The position numbers were made by a program, and so were the translations under genes. Below, piece by piece: positions 9,551 through 18,340 of a stretch of DNA of 64,000 nucleotides. The notes beneath the pieces are model-generated. The model saw nothing but the letters and a program-made list of their open reading frames with translations, had not been told where the DNA came from and did not search any database. Position 1 is the first letter of the stretch; every line of letters starts with the position of its first letter. This stretch comes from Nocardia sp. XZ_19_385 (GTDB lineage: Bacteria; Actinomycetota; Actinomycetes; Mycobacteriales; Mycobacteriaceae), in the NCBI RefSeq assembly GCF_015355755.1, contig NZ_JACVEE010000001.1, positions 62,001-126,000 of the forward strand, written 5' to 3'.

Positions 9551-10219
9551 ATGCGCATTCTGCTGGTGGAAGACGACGCCGAGCTCGCGCAGCTGCTCGC
9601 GCTCGGCCTCCGCAACGAGTCGTACGCGGTCGACCTCGCCGGCACCTACGCCACGGCGGATATGTTATTGCGCACCAACGATTTCGACGTCGCCTGTTTC
9701 GACCTGGGCCTGCCCGACGGCGACGGGCTCGAACTCGTCCGCCGGCTCGGCACCGACCCCGAACTACGCCGCCCCGTGCGAACGCTGATACTCACCGCGC
9801 GCGACGCGGTCGCCGACCGGGTGGCCGGATTGGATGCGGGCGCGGACGACTACCTGGTCAAGCCGTTCGACTTCGCGGAGCTGACGGCTCGGCTGCGCGC
9901 GCTGGCCCGCCGCAAGGACATGCACGACGCCACGTTGCGCGTCGGCGACCTCACCATGGACCTCGCCGCGCACCGTGTGTGGCGCGCCGGGCGGGAACTG
10001 CGCCTGACCGCACGCGAGCTGTCGCTGCTGCGCTATTTCATGCACCACGCCGGGGAGGTGCTGTCAGCCGAGCAACTGCTCGAACATGTCTGGGACGCGA
10101 ACGCCGACCCGTTCACCACGTCGGTTCGGGTGATCCTCTACCGCTTGCGCCGCAAGCTCGGTGATCCGCTGCCGATCGTCACCATCCCCGGCGCGGGCTA
10201 CCGGCTGGTGACCCCGTGA
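9551..10219 (+). CDS. OmpR/PhoB-family response regulator
   Basis: 222 residues: receiver domain (1-120) with the acidic pocket EDD at 7-9, phospho-acceptor Asp51 in CFDLGLPDGDG and the conserved Lys in YLVKPFDF (about 105), then a winged-helix DNA-binding domain (about 125-220, ending ITIPGAGYRLV). It overlaps the sensor kinase gene by GTGA (10216-10219), so the two are translationally coupled and form one two-component system. The lipoprotein hydrolase just upstream may be co-transcribed. The stimulus is not deducible. Confidence 0.93.
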   Translation: MRILLVEDDAELAQLLALGLRNESYAVDLAGTYATADMLLRTNDFDVACFDLGLPDGDGLELVRRLGTDPELRRPVRTLILTARDAVADRVAGLDAGADDYLVKPFDFAELTARLRALARRKDMHDATLRVGDLTMDLAAHRVWRAGRELRLTARELSLLRYFMHHAGEVLSAEQLLEHVWDANADPFTTSVRVILYRLRRKLGDPLPIVTIPGAGYRLVTP

Positions 10220-11286
10220 CCCGCTGGTGGCGGACCCTGCGGGTGCAACTCGCGGTCCTCGGCTGCGTGGCGATCTATCTGCCGGTAGTCCTGTTGTCCG
10301 CGGTCAGCCTGCTGACTGTGGACGAGTCCATCGTGACCGACGCCGGCGTCGAGGTGGCGACGACGACCAGCAGCCGGCCGCCATGGGTGTTGCTGACCGC
10401 GCTCGCCCTGGCCCCCGTCGCGGCGGGTATCGCCTGGTGGTGGGCCGGGCGGGCGGTGCGGCCGATCGAGCGGGTCCGGGCGGTGGCCCAGGAGATCGAG
10501 GCCGCGGACCTCGGCCGCCGGATCGGTCTGCGGAGCGGGCCCGCCGAGCTGGTGTCGCTGGCCGCGGCCTTCGACGCCATGCTCGACCGGCTGGAACAGG
10601 CCGCCGATGCCCAGCGCCGCCTGGTCGAGGAGACCAGCCACGAGCTCCGCACTCCCTTGTCGGTGCTGGCGATGAATGCCGATGTCGTGCTGGCACATCC
10701 GGAGCCGACACCCGAGCTCTACCGGGCGGGGCTGGTGCGGTCGCGGGCTGCCGCGCAACGCATGCTCGGCTCGATCGAGCAGTTGCTCGCCGATGCGCGC
10801 GGCCGGGCGCGCGTACTCGATCGGCGACCCGCCGACCTCGCCGCGACAACCCGCGAGGTGGTGGCCGAGTGCCACTTGCCCGCGTCCGCCAAATCCATCG
10901 AATTACACTGCGACATACCGGACTCCGTACCCGCCGCGGTCGACGAGCCCACGCTCCGGCGCGCGATCGCCAACCTGGTCGACAACGCGGTGAAGTACGC
11001 ACCGCCGGGCTCCCGCGTCGAAATCGTCCTCGAGACAGGCACTTCCGGCGCGACGGTGGTGGTCACCGACCATGGTCCCGGCATTCCCGCCGACCACCAA
11101 CCGCACATCTTCGACCGCTTCTGGCGCGGCCGCCAAGACCCGGACGGCGCCGGTCTCGGCCTCCCGATCGCGCGCCAAGTCGCCCTCGCCCACCATGGAA
11201 CCCTGACCGTCCGATCGCCCGGCGCAGCAGGCGACGGCGCCGAGTTCCGCCTCCACCTGCCCTGCTGGTCGCCGGGTAGTCAGTGA
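10216..11286 (+). CDS. Sensor histidine kinase, HAMP-HisKA-HATPase
   Basis: 356 residues, GTG start overlapping the regulator stop. Two membrane segments (about 13-35 and 57-78) enclose a very short outer loop of about 20 residues, so sensing is probably within or near the membrane. HAMP follows (about 78-130), then HisKA with His142 in EETSHELRTPLSV, and the ATP-binding domain with N box NLVDNAVKYAPPG, G1 VTDHGPGIP and GAGLGLPIA. Its stop converges with the desaturase stop, the two genes overlapping by 7 bp at 11280-11286. Confidence 0.92.
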   Translation: MTRWWRTLRVQLAVLGCVAIYLPVVLLSAVSLLTVDESIVTDAGVEVATTTSSRPPWVLLTALALAPVAAGIAWWWAGRAVRPIERVRAVAQEIEAADLGRRIGLRSGPAELVSLAAAFDAMLDRLEQAADAQRRLVEETSHELRTPLSVLAMNADVVLAHPEPTPELYRAGLVRSRAAAQRMLGSIEQLLADARGRARVLDRRPADLAATTREVVAECHLPASAKSIELHCDIPDSVPAAVDEPTLRRAIANLVDNAVKYAPPGSRVEIVLETGTSGATVVVTDHGPGIPADHQPHIFDRFWRGRQDPDGAGLGLPIARQVALAHHGTLTVRSPGAAGDGAEFRLHLPCWSPGSQ

Positions 11287-12353
11287 TTGGGTTGCGGCAC
11301 TTCGGCTTCCGGACCTGGGTTGCGGAGGGGGGCGCCGACGTGGTGCAGGTGCCTCAGCGCCTCGCGGTAGGAGGCGATCAGCCCGGTTTCGTGGTACGCC
11401 ACACCGATTTCGGAGCAGTAGTCGCGGACGATCACCTGGGCGTGGCGCAGGTTCGGCGTCGGCATGCTCGGGAACAAGTGGTGCTCGATCTGATAGTTGA
11501 GTCCGCCGAGGGCGATGTCGGTCAGCGCGCCGCCCCGCACGTTGCGGGAGGTCAGCACCTGGCGGCGTAGGTAGTCGGGGCGGTCGTCGCCGGTGAGGGT
11601 GGGCATGCCCTTGTGGTTCGGGGCGAAGATGCAGCCCATGTACAGGCCGAACAGGCCCTGGTGGACAGCGAAGAACGCGAGGGCTTTGTCGGGTGGCAGC
11701 ACCGCGAACAGTGCGGCCAGGTAGATGGCGAAGTGGGCGAACAGCAGTGCGCCCTCCAATCCGCGCTGTTTGACCGACCGGTTTCTGAGCGCACGCACGC
11801 CTGCCACATGCAGGTTCACACCCTCCAGCAACAAGAGGGGAAAGAACAGATACGCCTGCGCCCGGCCGAGGAGACGAGCCAGACCGCGGCTGGCCCGCGC
11901 TTGCTGCTGTGACCAGACCAGGATGTCGGGCGCGACATCGGGATCGAGTTCCTCATGGTTCGGGTTGGCGTGATGGCGGGTGTGCTTGTCCTGCCACCAG
12001 CCGTAGCCCAGGCCGATGCCGGCGTTGCCGACGATTCGTCCGACAATCTCCGTCCGCTGCCGTAGCCGGAAGACCTGACGATGCGCGACATCGTGCATGA
12101 CCAGTGCGATCTGAGCGAACGCGACGGCCATGAACGCCGCGACCAGCAGCGTCCACCACGAGTCGCCGACCAGGACGAACGCCGCCCAGCCCGCCGCGAA
12201 CGCGATCCCGACCAGGCTGAGCCGGACGGCGTAGTAGACCGGACGCCGGTTCATCAGCCCCGCGTCGGAGATCCGCCGCAACAGGCGGGCGTAATCACCG
12301 TCGGCGCCGCGCCGCGGCGGAGTTGACTCTGAGACCAAGGCAGATGTCGTCAT
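11280..12353 (-). CDS. Membrane fatty-acid desaturase (DesA3-like)
   Basis: 357 residues. Di-iron desaturase with the three histidine boxes: H87DVAH, H124TRHH and QIEHH at 288-292, the last of the QxxHH type seen in front-end and acyl-CoA/acyl-lipid desaturases. Four hydrophobic segments flank the boxes (about 42-64, 68-86, and two around 195-235). It would insert a double bond into a fatty acyl chain, using electrons from a separate oxidoreductase that is not encoded nearby. The start at 12353 is supported by AGGAAGA six bases upstream; a longer open frame to 12575 reads as Arg-rich filler. Mycobacterial DesA3 (Rv3229c) is the nearest relative I can recall. Confidence 0.86.
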   Translation of the reverse strand: MTTSALVSESTPPRRGADGDYARLLRRISDAGLMNRRPVYYAVRLSLVGIAFAAGWAAFVLVGDSWWTLLVAAFMAVAFAQIALVMHDVAHRQVFRLRQRTEIVGRIVGNAGIGLGYGWWQDKHTRHHANPNHEELDPDVAPDILVWSQQQARASRGLARLLGRAQAYLFFPLLLLEGVNLHVAGVRALRNRSVKQRGLEGALLFAHFAIYLAALFAVLPPDKALAFFAVHQGLFGLYMGCIFAPNHKGMPTLTGDDRPDYLRRQVLTSRNVRGGALTDIALGGLNYQIEHHLFPSMPTPNLRHAQVIVRDYCSEIGVAYHETGLIASYREALRHLHHVGAPLRNPGPEAEVPQPNH

Positions 12354-12546
12354 AGATCTTCCTGAGAGCTGGGCCGGAAACGCCACCGCCGTCGACGAAA
12401 CCGGTCGATGTCGGAGCGGGCGCCGTTGTCGATACCCCGAAGCTATCGGCCGGATTCTCGTTCGCTGTAATCCCTTGGTATGACATGAGATCGGACTGCG
12501 GTGTGATATTCGATGTCTACCACAGACCGGAGCTACCGGCCGGTTG

Positions 12547-13390
12547 TCATCGAACACCTCCAGTCCGGCCTGCACCGACCGGATATTCGGCGTGGACGTC
12601 GCCGTCGAACAATTTCCAGTAGAAGGCGTTCATCGGCATCATGACTGGCGTGGCGTTCAGCGAACACTCGCTCGGCGGTCGACAGGTCGAAATGCGGCGA
12701 GGTAACCAGCCCGAAGTCGCTGAGGTAGATCCGCTCCCCATCGCTGCGGATGTTGCCGAAGTGTCCGTCCATGTGCAGCAGCTGCCGTTCGTCGAGGAAC
12801 GCCACGATCTCGGAAAGCTGCCGCGCGACTGCGGTGGCCTTGTCCGCCGGGTTCTCGCGCAGCCACTCCGGCATCGAGTACGGGATGTATTCGCAGAACA
12901 GCACGAGGCTCGACGCTGCAGCAGCCAGCGCCTCCAGACGAGCACGCACGGCCGCGCAGCCGCCCTGGGCGGCCACCACCCGGTCGATATCGGAGTGTTC
13001 GGCTGCGATCGGCGACCGGCCGGGCAGAACCCGCCAGTGGTAGAGCATCGGGAACGACTGTGTCTCCCCGGCTAGTACAGCGTCGGTGACGACGATGTTC
13101 GCCGCCAGTTCGCGCCATGCGTTGAAGCTCGGGCCACTGATCCCGTACTGGCAGAACACCGGCAGCTCGAACAGGTTCGCGGTGGAGCTCGGGTGGGCGA
13201 GCTCTCGATCGGTCAACGGAATAGCTTTGGCGAATACCGGCACGCCGTCGACCTCGACGACCGACGAGCCGCCACCCACCCCCACGCTGCTGGACGACGT
13301 CGTGTGCAGGAGCTCAGCGAGCTGAATGTCGCTGCGGGAGGCCAGGAATGCCGAGAGTTCCCGATGGCGGTCGCACCTGACAGCTGTCAT
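12547..13390 (-). CDS. Protein-kinase/APH-fold protein, C-terminus apparently frameshifted
   Basis: The main frame (from 13426 or 13390 down to about 12648) contains a kinase-type catalytic loop LLHMDGHFGNIRSD followed by DFGLV, the metal-binding triplet of the kinase/aminoglycoside-phosphotransferase fold, near residues 205-232. Glycines in VGVGGGSSVVEV near 33-44 resemble a nucleotide loop. In that frame the tail turns into Arg-rich sequence stopping at 12533, whereas the neighbouring frame continues sensibly (MPMNAFYWKLFDGDVHAEYP) to a stop at 12547. Dropping one base near 12648 joins them. Starts at 13390 (MTAVRC) and 13426 (MPMSLR) are both possible; the latter lies 7 bp after the lipoprotein stop. 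The substrate is unknown; it could be a protein or small-molecule kinase. Confidence 0.62.
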
Positions 13391-13433
13391 AGGACGAGTC
13401 TGCCAGCGGCGCAAGGACATCGGCATTCGTTGA

Positions 13434-14018
13434 TTACTGAAGACGGTCGGCGATCACCGTGGCGATCTCGGTAGCCCGGGCGCAGAGATCGTCCGGGGCC
13501 CCGGGATCGGCGGCGAATTCGAACGCGAACAATCCGCCCGAGGCAACTGCACCCCAGATCTTGCAGTTGCGGTGGCCGCTTTCGCTGCGGTCGTCGACCA
13601 GGAACGCGGGCTGCCCGGCCAGGGTCACCGTGCGGAAGTTCTCCTCACCGCGCCGGAGGTTCTCTATGTCCTTGTAGGTGTGCCACGGGTCAGGCTGGAA
13701 GTACATCTTGATCGGGTGGGCGGCCGTGGGCAGGGTGAGCCACTGGCAGTAATTGTTGGGTTGTGAGCCGGCGAGTCGGCCGGGGCCGGCGAACCCGAAT
13801 CGGTCGATGTCACTGGGCCCCAGCACATTACAAGGGTGATAGATCAACTGAGCCAAAGTCCACGGCGGGGTAGGCGGGGGCGTGTCGCTGGGCCCGACGA
13901 CCGTCGGCGGCGGCGCGGGCGTCGCGGTCCCCGATGTTTGACATCCGGTCGCCGCGGCCGCGAGGGCCAGACCCACTACCCCGATACTGCGATTCCAGTC
14001 CCGAATGCGCTTTCGCAT
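13434..14018 (-). CDS. Secreted lipoprotein, DUF3558-like
   Basis: 194 residues with a lipoprotein signal (ALAAAATGC, Cys about 24) followed by a Pro/Thr-rich linker (about 28-50) and a compact domain containing CNVLGPSDIDRFG, NNYCQWL and NCKIWGAV, with cysteine pairs likely oxidised outside the cell. This layout matches the DUF3558 lipoproteins common in mycolic-acid actinomycetes, whose function is unknown. The start at 14018 has an excellent ribosome site, GGGAGGAATTAATC directly before ATG. The kinase-like gene follows in the same direction. Confidence 0.75.
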   Translation of the reverse strand: MRKRIRDWNRSIGVVGLALAAAATGCQTSGTATPAPPPTVVGPSDTPPPTPPWTLAQLIYHPCNVLGPSDIDRFGFAGPGRLAGSQPNNYCQWLTLPTAAHPIKMYFQPDPWHTYKDIENLRRGEENFRTVTLAGQPAFLVDDRSESGHRNCKIWGAVASGGLFAFEFAADPGAPDDLCARATEIATVIADRLQ

Positions 14019-14157
14019 GATTAATTCCTCCCACCCGAGATCACAGCACATTCCAGGCGCACGTGCAGTCCGTGCCCCCGGCACCGGTCTCGATGAGTTT
14101 CGCCGTGGTGTCCCGTCTCTATTCACAGACCGATCCGATGCGCCAAAAGGAGAAACC

Positions 14158-14736
14158 ATGACCGCCACCTACACCTTCGACGTCTTCTCCAGCCTCGACG
14201 GCTTCGGAGCCGCCAGCGGCAACTGGACCGGCTACTGGGGCAAGCAAGGCCCTGAACTCCTCGACCACCGCCTCGACTTGTACCGCGACGAGCAGCGAAT
14301 GGTCTTCGGGGCCAACACATATCGGGCGTTCGCGCAGATGCTGGCCGCGAGCACCGAGGAATCCGAAGTCCGCGACCCCTGGGTCACCCGGATGATCAAC
14401 CTGCCCGCAACGGTGGTGTCCTCCACGCTGGAGGCTCCCCTCGACTGGCCCGACGCAACCATCGCGAGCGGTGACGCCGTCGACATCGTCGCCCAGCTCA
14501 AGAAGGAATCCGACGTCCCGCTGCGCTCCCACGGCAGCCTGTCGATGAACCGCGCGCTCCTGGCCGCCGGCCTGGTCGACCGCGTCCAGGTGACGCTCTT
14601 CCCCGTGATCACCGGCCAGACCGGCCTCGAACCAATCTTCCTCGGCGCAGCCGACTTCGACCTGGAGCTGATCGAAAACCACACCCTCGACGGCAACATC
14701 CAAGAACTCATCTACCGCCCCACCCTGCACATCTGA
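14158..14736 (+). CDS. RibD C-terminal/dihydrofolate-reductase-like family protein
   Basis: 192 residues. The fold is recognisable from the N-terminal strand followed by SSLDGFGA (residues 11-18), the cofactor-proximal VFGANTYRAF near 44 and PLRSHGSLSMNRALLAAGLVD near 120, where NADPH is bound in RibD-type reductases, then VQVTLFPVITGQTG. Members are annotated as dihydrofolate-reductase-family proteins and mostly lack proven folate activity. AAAAGGAG sits 6 bases before ATG 14158, which settles the start against the longer open frame from 14005. The ArsR-type regulator follows by 42 bp. Confidence 0.82.
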   Translation: MTATYTFDVFSSLDGFGAASGNWTGYWGKQGPELLDHRLDLYRDEQRMVFGANTYRAFAQMLAASTEESEVRDPWVTRMINLPATVVSSTLEAPLDWPDATIASGDAVDIVAQLKKESDVPLRSHGSLSMNRALLAAGLVDRVQVTLFPVITGQTGLEPIFLGAADFDLELIENHTLDGNIQELIYRPTLHI

Positions 14737-14740
14737 GCTC

Positions 14741-14769
14741 TTGACAATGACTTAGGCATTAAGCAAACT
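14741..14769 (+). promoter_or_regulatory. Candidate promoter with ArsR-type operator
   Basis: TTGACA at 14741-14746 is a perfect -35 hexamer. Seventeen bases later is a weak -10 (CAAACT, 3 of 6), which would start transcription at or next to the ATG at 14779, a leaderless arrangement. Inside the spacer is CTTA-GGCAT-TAAG (14751-14763), an inverted repeat of the kind bound by ArsR/SmtB repressors. This suggests the small regulator represses its own gene. Confidence 0.4.
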
Positions 14770-14778
14770 CCCTTATTC

Positions 14779-15078
14779 ATGGAGGTCGAGGTACTCAAGG
14801 CGCTGGCCAACCGGCGGCGGCTGCAGATTCTGGAGTGGTTGCGCGACCCGGTCACGCATTTCCCACCGCAGATCGATGGGGATTTGGAAACCGACGGTGT
14901 GTGCGGAGTTCTGATCGCCCAAAAGCTGCAGGTCAGTCAGCCGACCGCGGGGGAACACCTGAAGCTGCTCGTCGGTGCCGGGCTGATCGACGCGACGCGG
15001 ATCAAGCAGTGGGTGTTCTACCGGCGCAACGAGGTTCGGATCGCCGAGGTCAAGCAAGCCTTCAACGAGGGATGGTGA
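14779..15078 (+). CDS. ArsR-family winged-helix transcription regulator
   Basis: 99 residues. ArsR helix-turn-helix with VLKALANRRRLQILEWL (about 5-21) and recognition helix VSQPTAGEHLKLLVGAGLI (about 52-70), then the wing YRRNE. There is no obvious pair of metal-binding cysteines apart from a single Cys at about 42, so it is probably one of the non-metal ArsR regulators. No ribosome site precedes ATG 14779; together with the promoter 10 bases upstream this suggests a leaderless mRNA. The YbaK-type gene follows after 6 bp and is likely co-transcribed. Confidence 0.86.
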   Translation: MEVEVLKALANRRRLQILEWLRDPVTHFPPQIDGDLETDGVCGVLIAQKLQVSQPTAGEHLKLLVGAGLIDATRIKQWVFYRRNEVRIAEVKQAFNEGW

Positions 15079-15084
15079 CAGGTC

Positions 15085-15591
15085 GTGGATTTGCCTGAGG
15101 ATCGTGCTGATGCCTATGAGAGGCTGATCGCATTGCTGGACGAGCACGGCGCCGCATATCGGACGATCGACCATGCGCCGGAAGGCCGGACCGATCTGGT
15201 CAGCCGGTTGCGCGGGCACGCGGTACAGCAGGCCGCCAAGTGCGTCGTCGTATTGATCAAGGTGGATAAGAAGACACGGAAATATGTGTTGTCGGTCGTG
15301 CCCGGCCACGCCCGCGTGAACCTGGATGAGCTCAAGGCGCACTATCAGGGGCGCTACGCCGGATTCGCGGACAAGGAAGTCGCCGAACGCCTTTCCGGCA
15401 GCGTCAGCGGCACGATCTTGCCGATGACCTTCACCGACGAGCTCGAACTCGTCGTCGACCCCTTGCTGCTGGAACACGAGGAGATCTTTTTCAACGCCGC
15501 GCGCTTGGACCGCTCACTGGCGCTGGCAACCGAGGACTACCGTCGCATCGCCCGGCCCCGGGTGCACTCGATCGCCACACTTCCGTCGTAA
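15085..15591 (+). CDS. YbaK/EbsC-type aminoacyl-tRNA deacylase
   Basis: 168 residues, GTG start 6 bp after the ArsR stop. The domain resembles YbaK/ProX proteins that hydrolyse mischarged aminoacyl-tRNA: IDHAPEG near the N-terminus, then KCVVVLIKVD (about 52-61), SVVPGHARVNLDELKAH (about 72-88), and a C-terminal ELVVDPLLLEHEEIFFNAARLD. The whole protein is one editing domain, not part of a tRNA synthetase. The pairing with an ArsR regulator is not a classical one. Confidence 0.78.
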   Translation: MDLPEDRADAYERLIALLDEHGAAYRTIDHAPEGRTDLVSRLRGHAVQQAAKCVVVLIKVDKKTRKYVLSVVPGHARVNLDELKAHYQGRYAGFADKEVAERLSGSVSGTILPMTFTDELELVVDPLLLEHEEIFFNAARLDRSLALATEDYRRIARPRVHSIATLPS

Positions 15592-15655
15592 CAGCACAGT
15601 CACTCTGGACTCGATGCGGCGACGGATGTGCCTGTATCGCGGATAGCCTGAGCAC

Positions 15656-16434
15656 ATGGAACATGTTGCGCGGCAACGTCTTGCCTCGTCGTTTGGTACA
15701 GCGGCGGTCGCCTATTCCGAGCACCGCCCGGACTACGCACCGGCGGCGGTGCGCTGGGCGCTGGAGTCCGCGCCTGGCCCGCGCGTGCTGGATCTCGGTG
15801 CCGGAACCGGCAAGCTGACCGGAACGCTGGTGGCGCTGGGTGTCGATGTCGTCGCGGTCGAGCCGGACCCGGCGATGCTGGCCGAGCTGCGGCGTGCGCT
15901 GCCGGAGGCGCGTGCCCTGCCGGGTAGTGCCGAGGCGATACCGCTACCGGAGGCGTCGGTCGATGCCGTGCTGGCCGGAAATGCCCTGCACTGGTTCGAC
16001 ATGGCTGTCGCGGGACCCGAAATCGCCAGGGTCCTCGCGCCGGGCGGCGTCCTGGCCGGTCTGTGGAACGTCATGGACAACCGAGTCGACTGGGTCGCCG
16101 AGCTCGAGCGGGTCAGCGGAGCGCGGCTATCGGGCCGCGGGACACGGTCAGCAGTTGGCGTGACGCGACAGCAGGCATGCACCTGCCCGACTCCGGCGTG
16201 GACGCTCGGTTCGGCTCACCCGAGCAGGCCGAGTTCCCGCACGGGCAGCGTCGCACCGCCGACTCCCTCGTAGCGACACTCGCCACACGCGCGGGGGTGC
16301 TGGTCATGGCGGAGCAGGAACGAGAGGCCATGCTCGACCGGATCCGCGCTTTCCTCGCGAGCAGACCGGAAACCGCCAACGGGGAATTCACGCTGCCGAT
16401 GCAGACCGGTGTACTGCGCGCTCACCGGGTGTGA
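15656..16434 (+). pseudogene. SAM-dependent class I methyltransferase, apparent frameshift
   Basis: With one added base it reads as about 259 residues. The first part (15656 to about 16122) has the SAM-binding motif VLDLGAGTGKLTGTL near residue 44, the acidic VVAVEPDPAM and the motif GNALHWFD. The rest continues in another frame as GPRDTVSSW, then QRRTADSLVATLATRAG and RAFLASRPETANGEF to the stop at 16434, which is the usual C-terminus of these YafE/UbiE-like enzymes. The break lies in the GC-repetitive stretch gagcgcgg near 16122. The acceptor substrate is unknown. It is close to, and convergent with, the gene at 16448. Confidence 0.78.
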
Positions 16435-16447
16435 GAACCGCGACGGT

Positions 16448-16885
16448 TCAGGTACTCAGCTCCAGGCTTTGGGCAACGAGGTCCAAAAACACCCAGATGT
16501 CGCCCTTCATGTACGCATCCGGTTCCTCGGAACCGCCGAGGAACGGGTACGGCGCGGCGATGTAGACCTCGCGCTCCTCGAGGGGTCCGAGCAGTTGCTG
16601 AATTTCCGCCACGTGGGGCGGGCGGAGCACGTATTTCATGAACACCCGGTCGAGCAGTACATCGGTGATGAAGTCGTCGATATCGATGAAGCGGCCGTAG
16701 CTTTGGGCCCGCGCCTCGTAGGGGTGCAGCACCGCGTATTCGCGAGTCTCGCTGTTCCGCAGGAAGACATGCCCGAGTTCGGAGTATCCGCGCACCGTGT
16801 CGTACTGCGGGAAATGCGGCTCCCAGGCCGGCATCACGTCGCCGATGTGGCGCGCCTCGATCAGCCGGAAACAGTCCGATTCCAC
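16448..16885 (-). CDS. DUF1851/T6SS-immunity Tdi1-like domain protein
   Basis: 145 residues. YDTVRGYSELGHVFLRN followed by EYAVLHPYEARAQSYG and a C-terminal EVYIAAPYPFLGGSEEPDAY resemble the DUF1851 (Tdi1-like) domain, found both as immunity proteins and as stand-alone proteins of unknown role. No toxin gene adjoins it here, so an immunity function is not supported by context. The start codon is followed by an acidic soluble protein without signals. Identification rests on remembered motif patterns. Confidence 0.6.
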   Translation of the reverse strand: MESDCFRLIEARHIGDVMPAWEPHFPQYDTVRGYSELGHVFLRNSETREYAVLHPYEARAQSYGRFIDIDDFITDVLLDRVFMKYVLRPPHVAEIQQLLGPLEEREVYIAAPYPFLGGSEEPDAYMKGDIWVFLDLVAQSLELST

Positions 16886-17031
16886 GCGAGCAGCCTTCTT
16901 TCTTTTTGTGTGTTCCCGGCCCAGAGGTTAGTCCTGACCAGGGTGGCCCGAGTGCCCCGGGTTCAAGATCGCGGCCCTAGGCATGGCAGCTGCGGAATCG
17001 GGTACGCCCACCTCGAGCAAGGAGGTGGAAC

Positions 17032-17481
17032 ATGAAGAATCCGCGCCGACCGGCGCCCTTGGACCTGAATTTCCCCGCCGAGCCGGCACAGCTGGCCGAG
17101 ACCCGCCGAGCACTCCGACAGTGGCTGGCCGACCACGCCATCGACTCCGACCAGGCCTACGACATCCTCGTCGCCACCGACGAGGCCTGCGCCAATGCCA
17201 TCGAACACGGCTGCCGCGACCGCCAGCACGGCTCCATACATTTGCGCGTCCGCGCCGAGGCCGATTACCTCCGCATCACCGTGCGTGACAACGGCCACTG
17301 GAAACCCCCGTCCACCCATCACGACCACCACCGCGGCCGCGGCCTGGACCTCATGCGCACCCTCATGGACCAGGTCGACGTCCAGCCCACCCCGCGGGGC
17401 ACCACCGTCGACATGCACAGCAAACTCCCGGGGTCGGCCCGCCGGCGGTTCTCCGAGATCCCCGGTCTGGTAGCGCTGTAA
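17032..17481 (+). CDS. RsbW/SpoIIAB-like ATP-binding anti-sigma factor kinase
   Basis: 149 residues, soluble. GHKL ATPase fold: N box ATDEACANAIEHG (about 47-59), G1 VRDNGHWKPP, and a GRGLDLMR G2 motif. Such kinases hold a sigma factor and phosphorylate a STAS antagonist. GGAGG stands about 6 bases before the ATG. It opens the signalling island but no sigma factor gene is visible in the window, so its partner must lie elsewhere. Its stop converges with the ANTAR protein gene (17-bp gap). Confidence 0.85.
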   Translation: MKNPRRPAPLDLNFPAEPAQLAETRRALRQWLADHAIDSDQAYDILVATDEACANAIEHGCRDRQHGSIHLRVRAEADYLRITVRDNGHWKPPSTHHDHHRGRGLDLMRTLMDQVDVQPTPRGTTVDMHSKLPGSARRRFSEIPGLVAL

Positions 17482-17498
17482 AACGTTCCGGAGTGGGG

Positions 17499-18182
17499 TC
17501 AGTCTCGGGTGACGCGCTCGTGGGCGGTCAATACGATGTGGTCGGTGCGGCCACGCAGGTCCGGCGTGTCCCGAGCGACCCGCCGGAACTCCTGAATCAT
17601 CTGCGCCGCCAGGTCACGCACCTTCGTATTGGTCTCCTGTGAGCGCCACTGCAGCACCCGGTACGCCTGCTCCGGGCTGATCCCGTAGACCAGACTCAAC
17701 GCGCCCTTCGCCTGCTCGATCCTGGCGCGCGCCTCGATGATGTCCGGCAGGACGTCCGAGACCGCTTCGCTGCGCTCTTCTTCCAGCGTCTCGGTGACAT
17801 CGAGGTAGTAGCCGAAAACCCCGGCCACCTCGCCGCTTTCGTCGACCAGCTGATCGCCGACAACCATCACCTCGCGGACCGCGCCGCCGGTGTCGACGAT
17901 CCGGTGGTGGCCGCAGATCGGGTCACCGGCTTCCACGGCTATCGCGATACTGCACTCCACCGGCTCCCGGTCGTCGGGATGTTTGTGCGAGAGCAGCAGT
18001 TCCGTGGTGGGCTCCACCTCGCCCGGCGCATAGCCATACATCGCCGCGACGTCGTCGGACCATTCCCACCGCTGGTCAGCGAACCAGAAGCGAAACCAGC
18101 CCACGCCTTCACACCGCCCCGCGGCGAGCACGCTGTCGACGATGCCCACCGGTTCGGCTACGGGCGATTGTTCTGGACTCAT
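17499..18182 (-). CDS. PAS-ANTAR protein, RNA-binding antitermination regulator
   Basis: About 227 residues from ATG 18182 (an upstream start at 18230 is possible). A PAS fold lies at about 20-135 (WEWSDDVAAMYGYAPGE, HPDDREPV, VFGYYLDVTE) and a C-terminal ANTAR domain at about 145-200 (ARIEQAKGALSLVYGISPEQAYRVLQWRSQETN), which binds tandem RNA hairpins to prevent termination. This arrangement is frequent in mycobacteria and nocardiae. No target hairpin pair was identified. It diverges from the phosphatase gene at 18341. Confidence 0.85.
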   Translation of the reverse strand: MSPEQSPVAEPVGIVDSVLAAGRCEGVGWFRFWFADQRWEWSDDVAAMYGYAPGEVEPTTELLLSHKHPDDREPVECSIAIAVEAGDPICGHHRIVDTGGAVREVMVVGDQLVDESGEVAGVFGYYLDVTETLEEERSEAVSDVLPDIIEARARIEQAKGALSLVYGISPEQAYRVLQWRSQETNTKVRDLAAQMIQEFRRVARDTPDLRGRTDHIVLTAHERVTRD

Positions 18183-18340
18183 CCGCACAGTATCTGCCCC
18201 GCGGGCCCGTCCTGGGTAGCCGGATCGCAAAACAGCCGACCCCGCCGGTTAGTATCGCTTCGCCTCACGGTCGAAAAAACGCGCCGCTGAGCCGAGTTGG
18301 CGCGCCTTCGTGGCGCCACCCGAGTTGATCGGAGGCTGCG

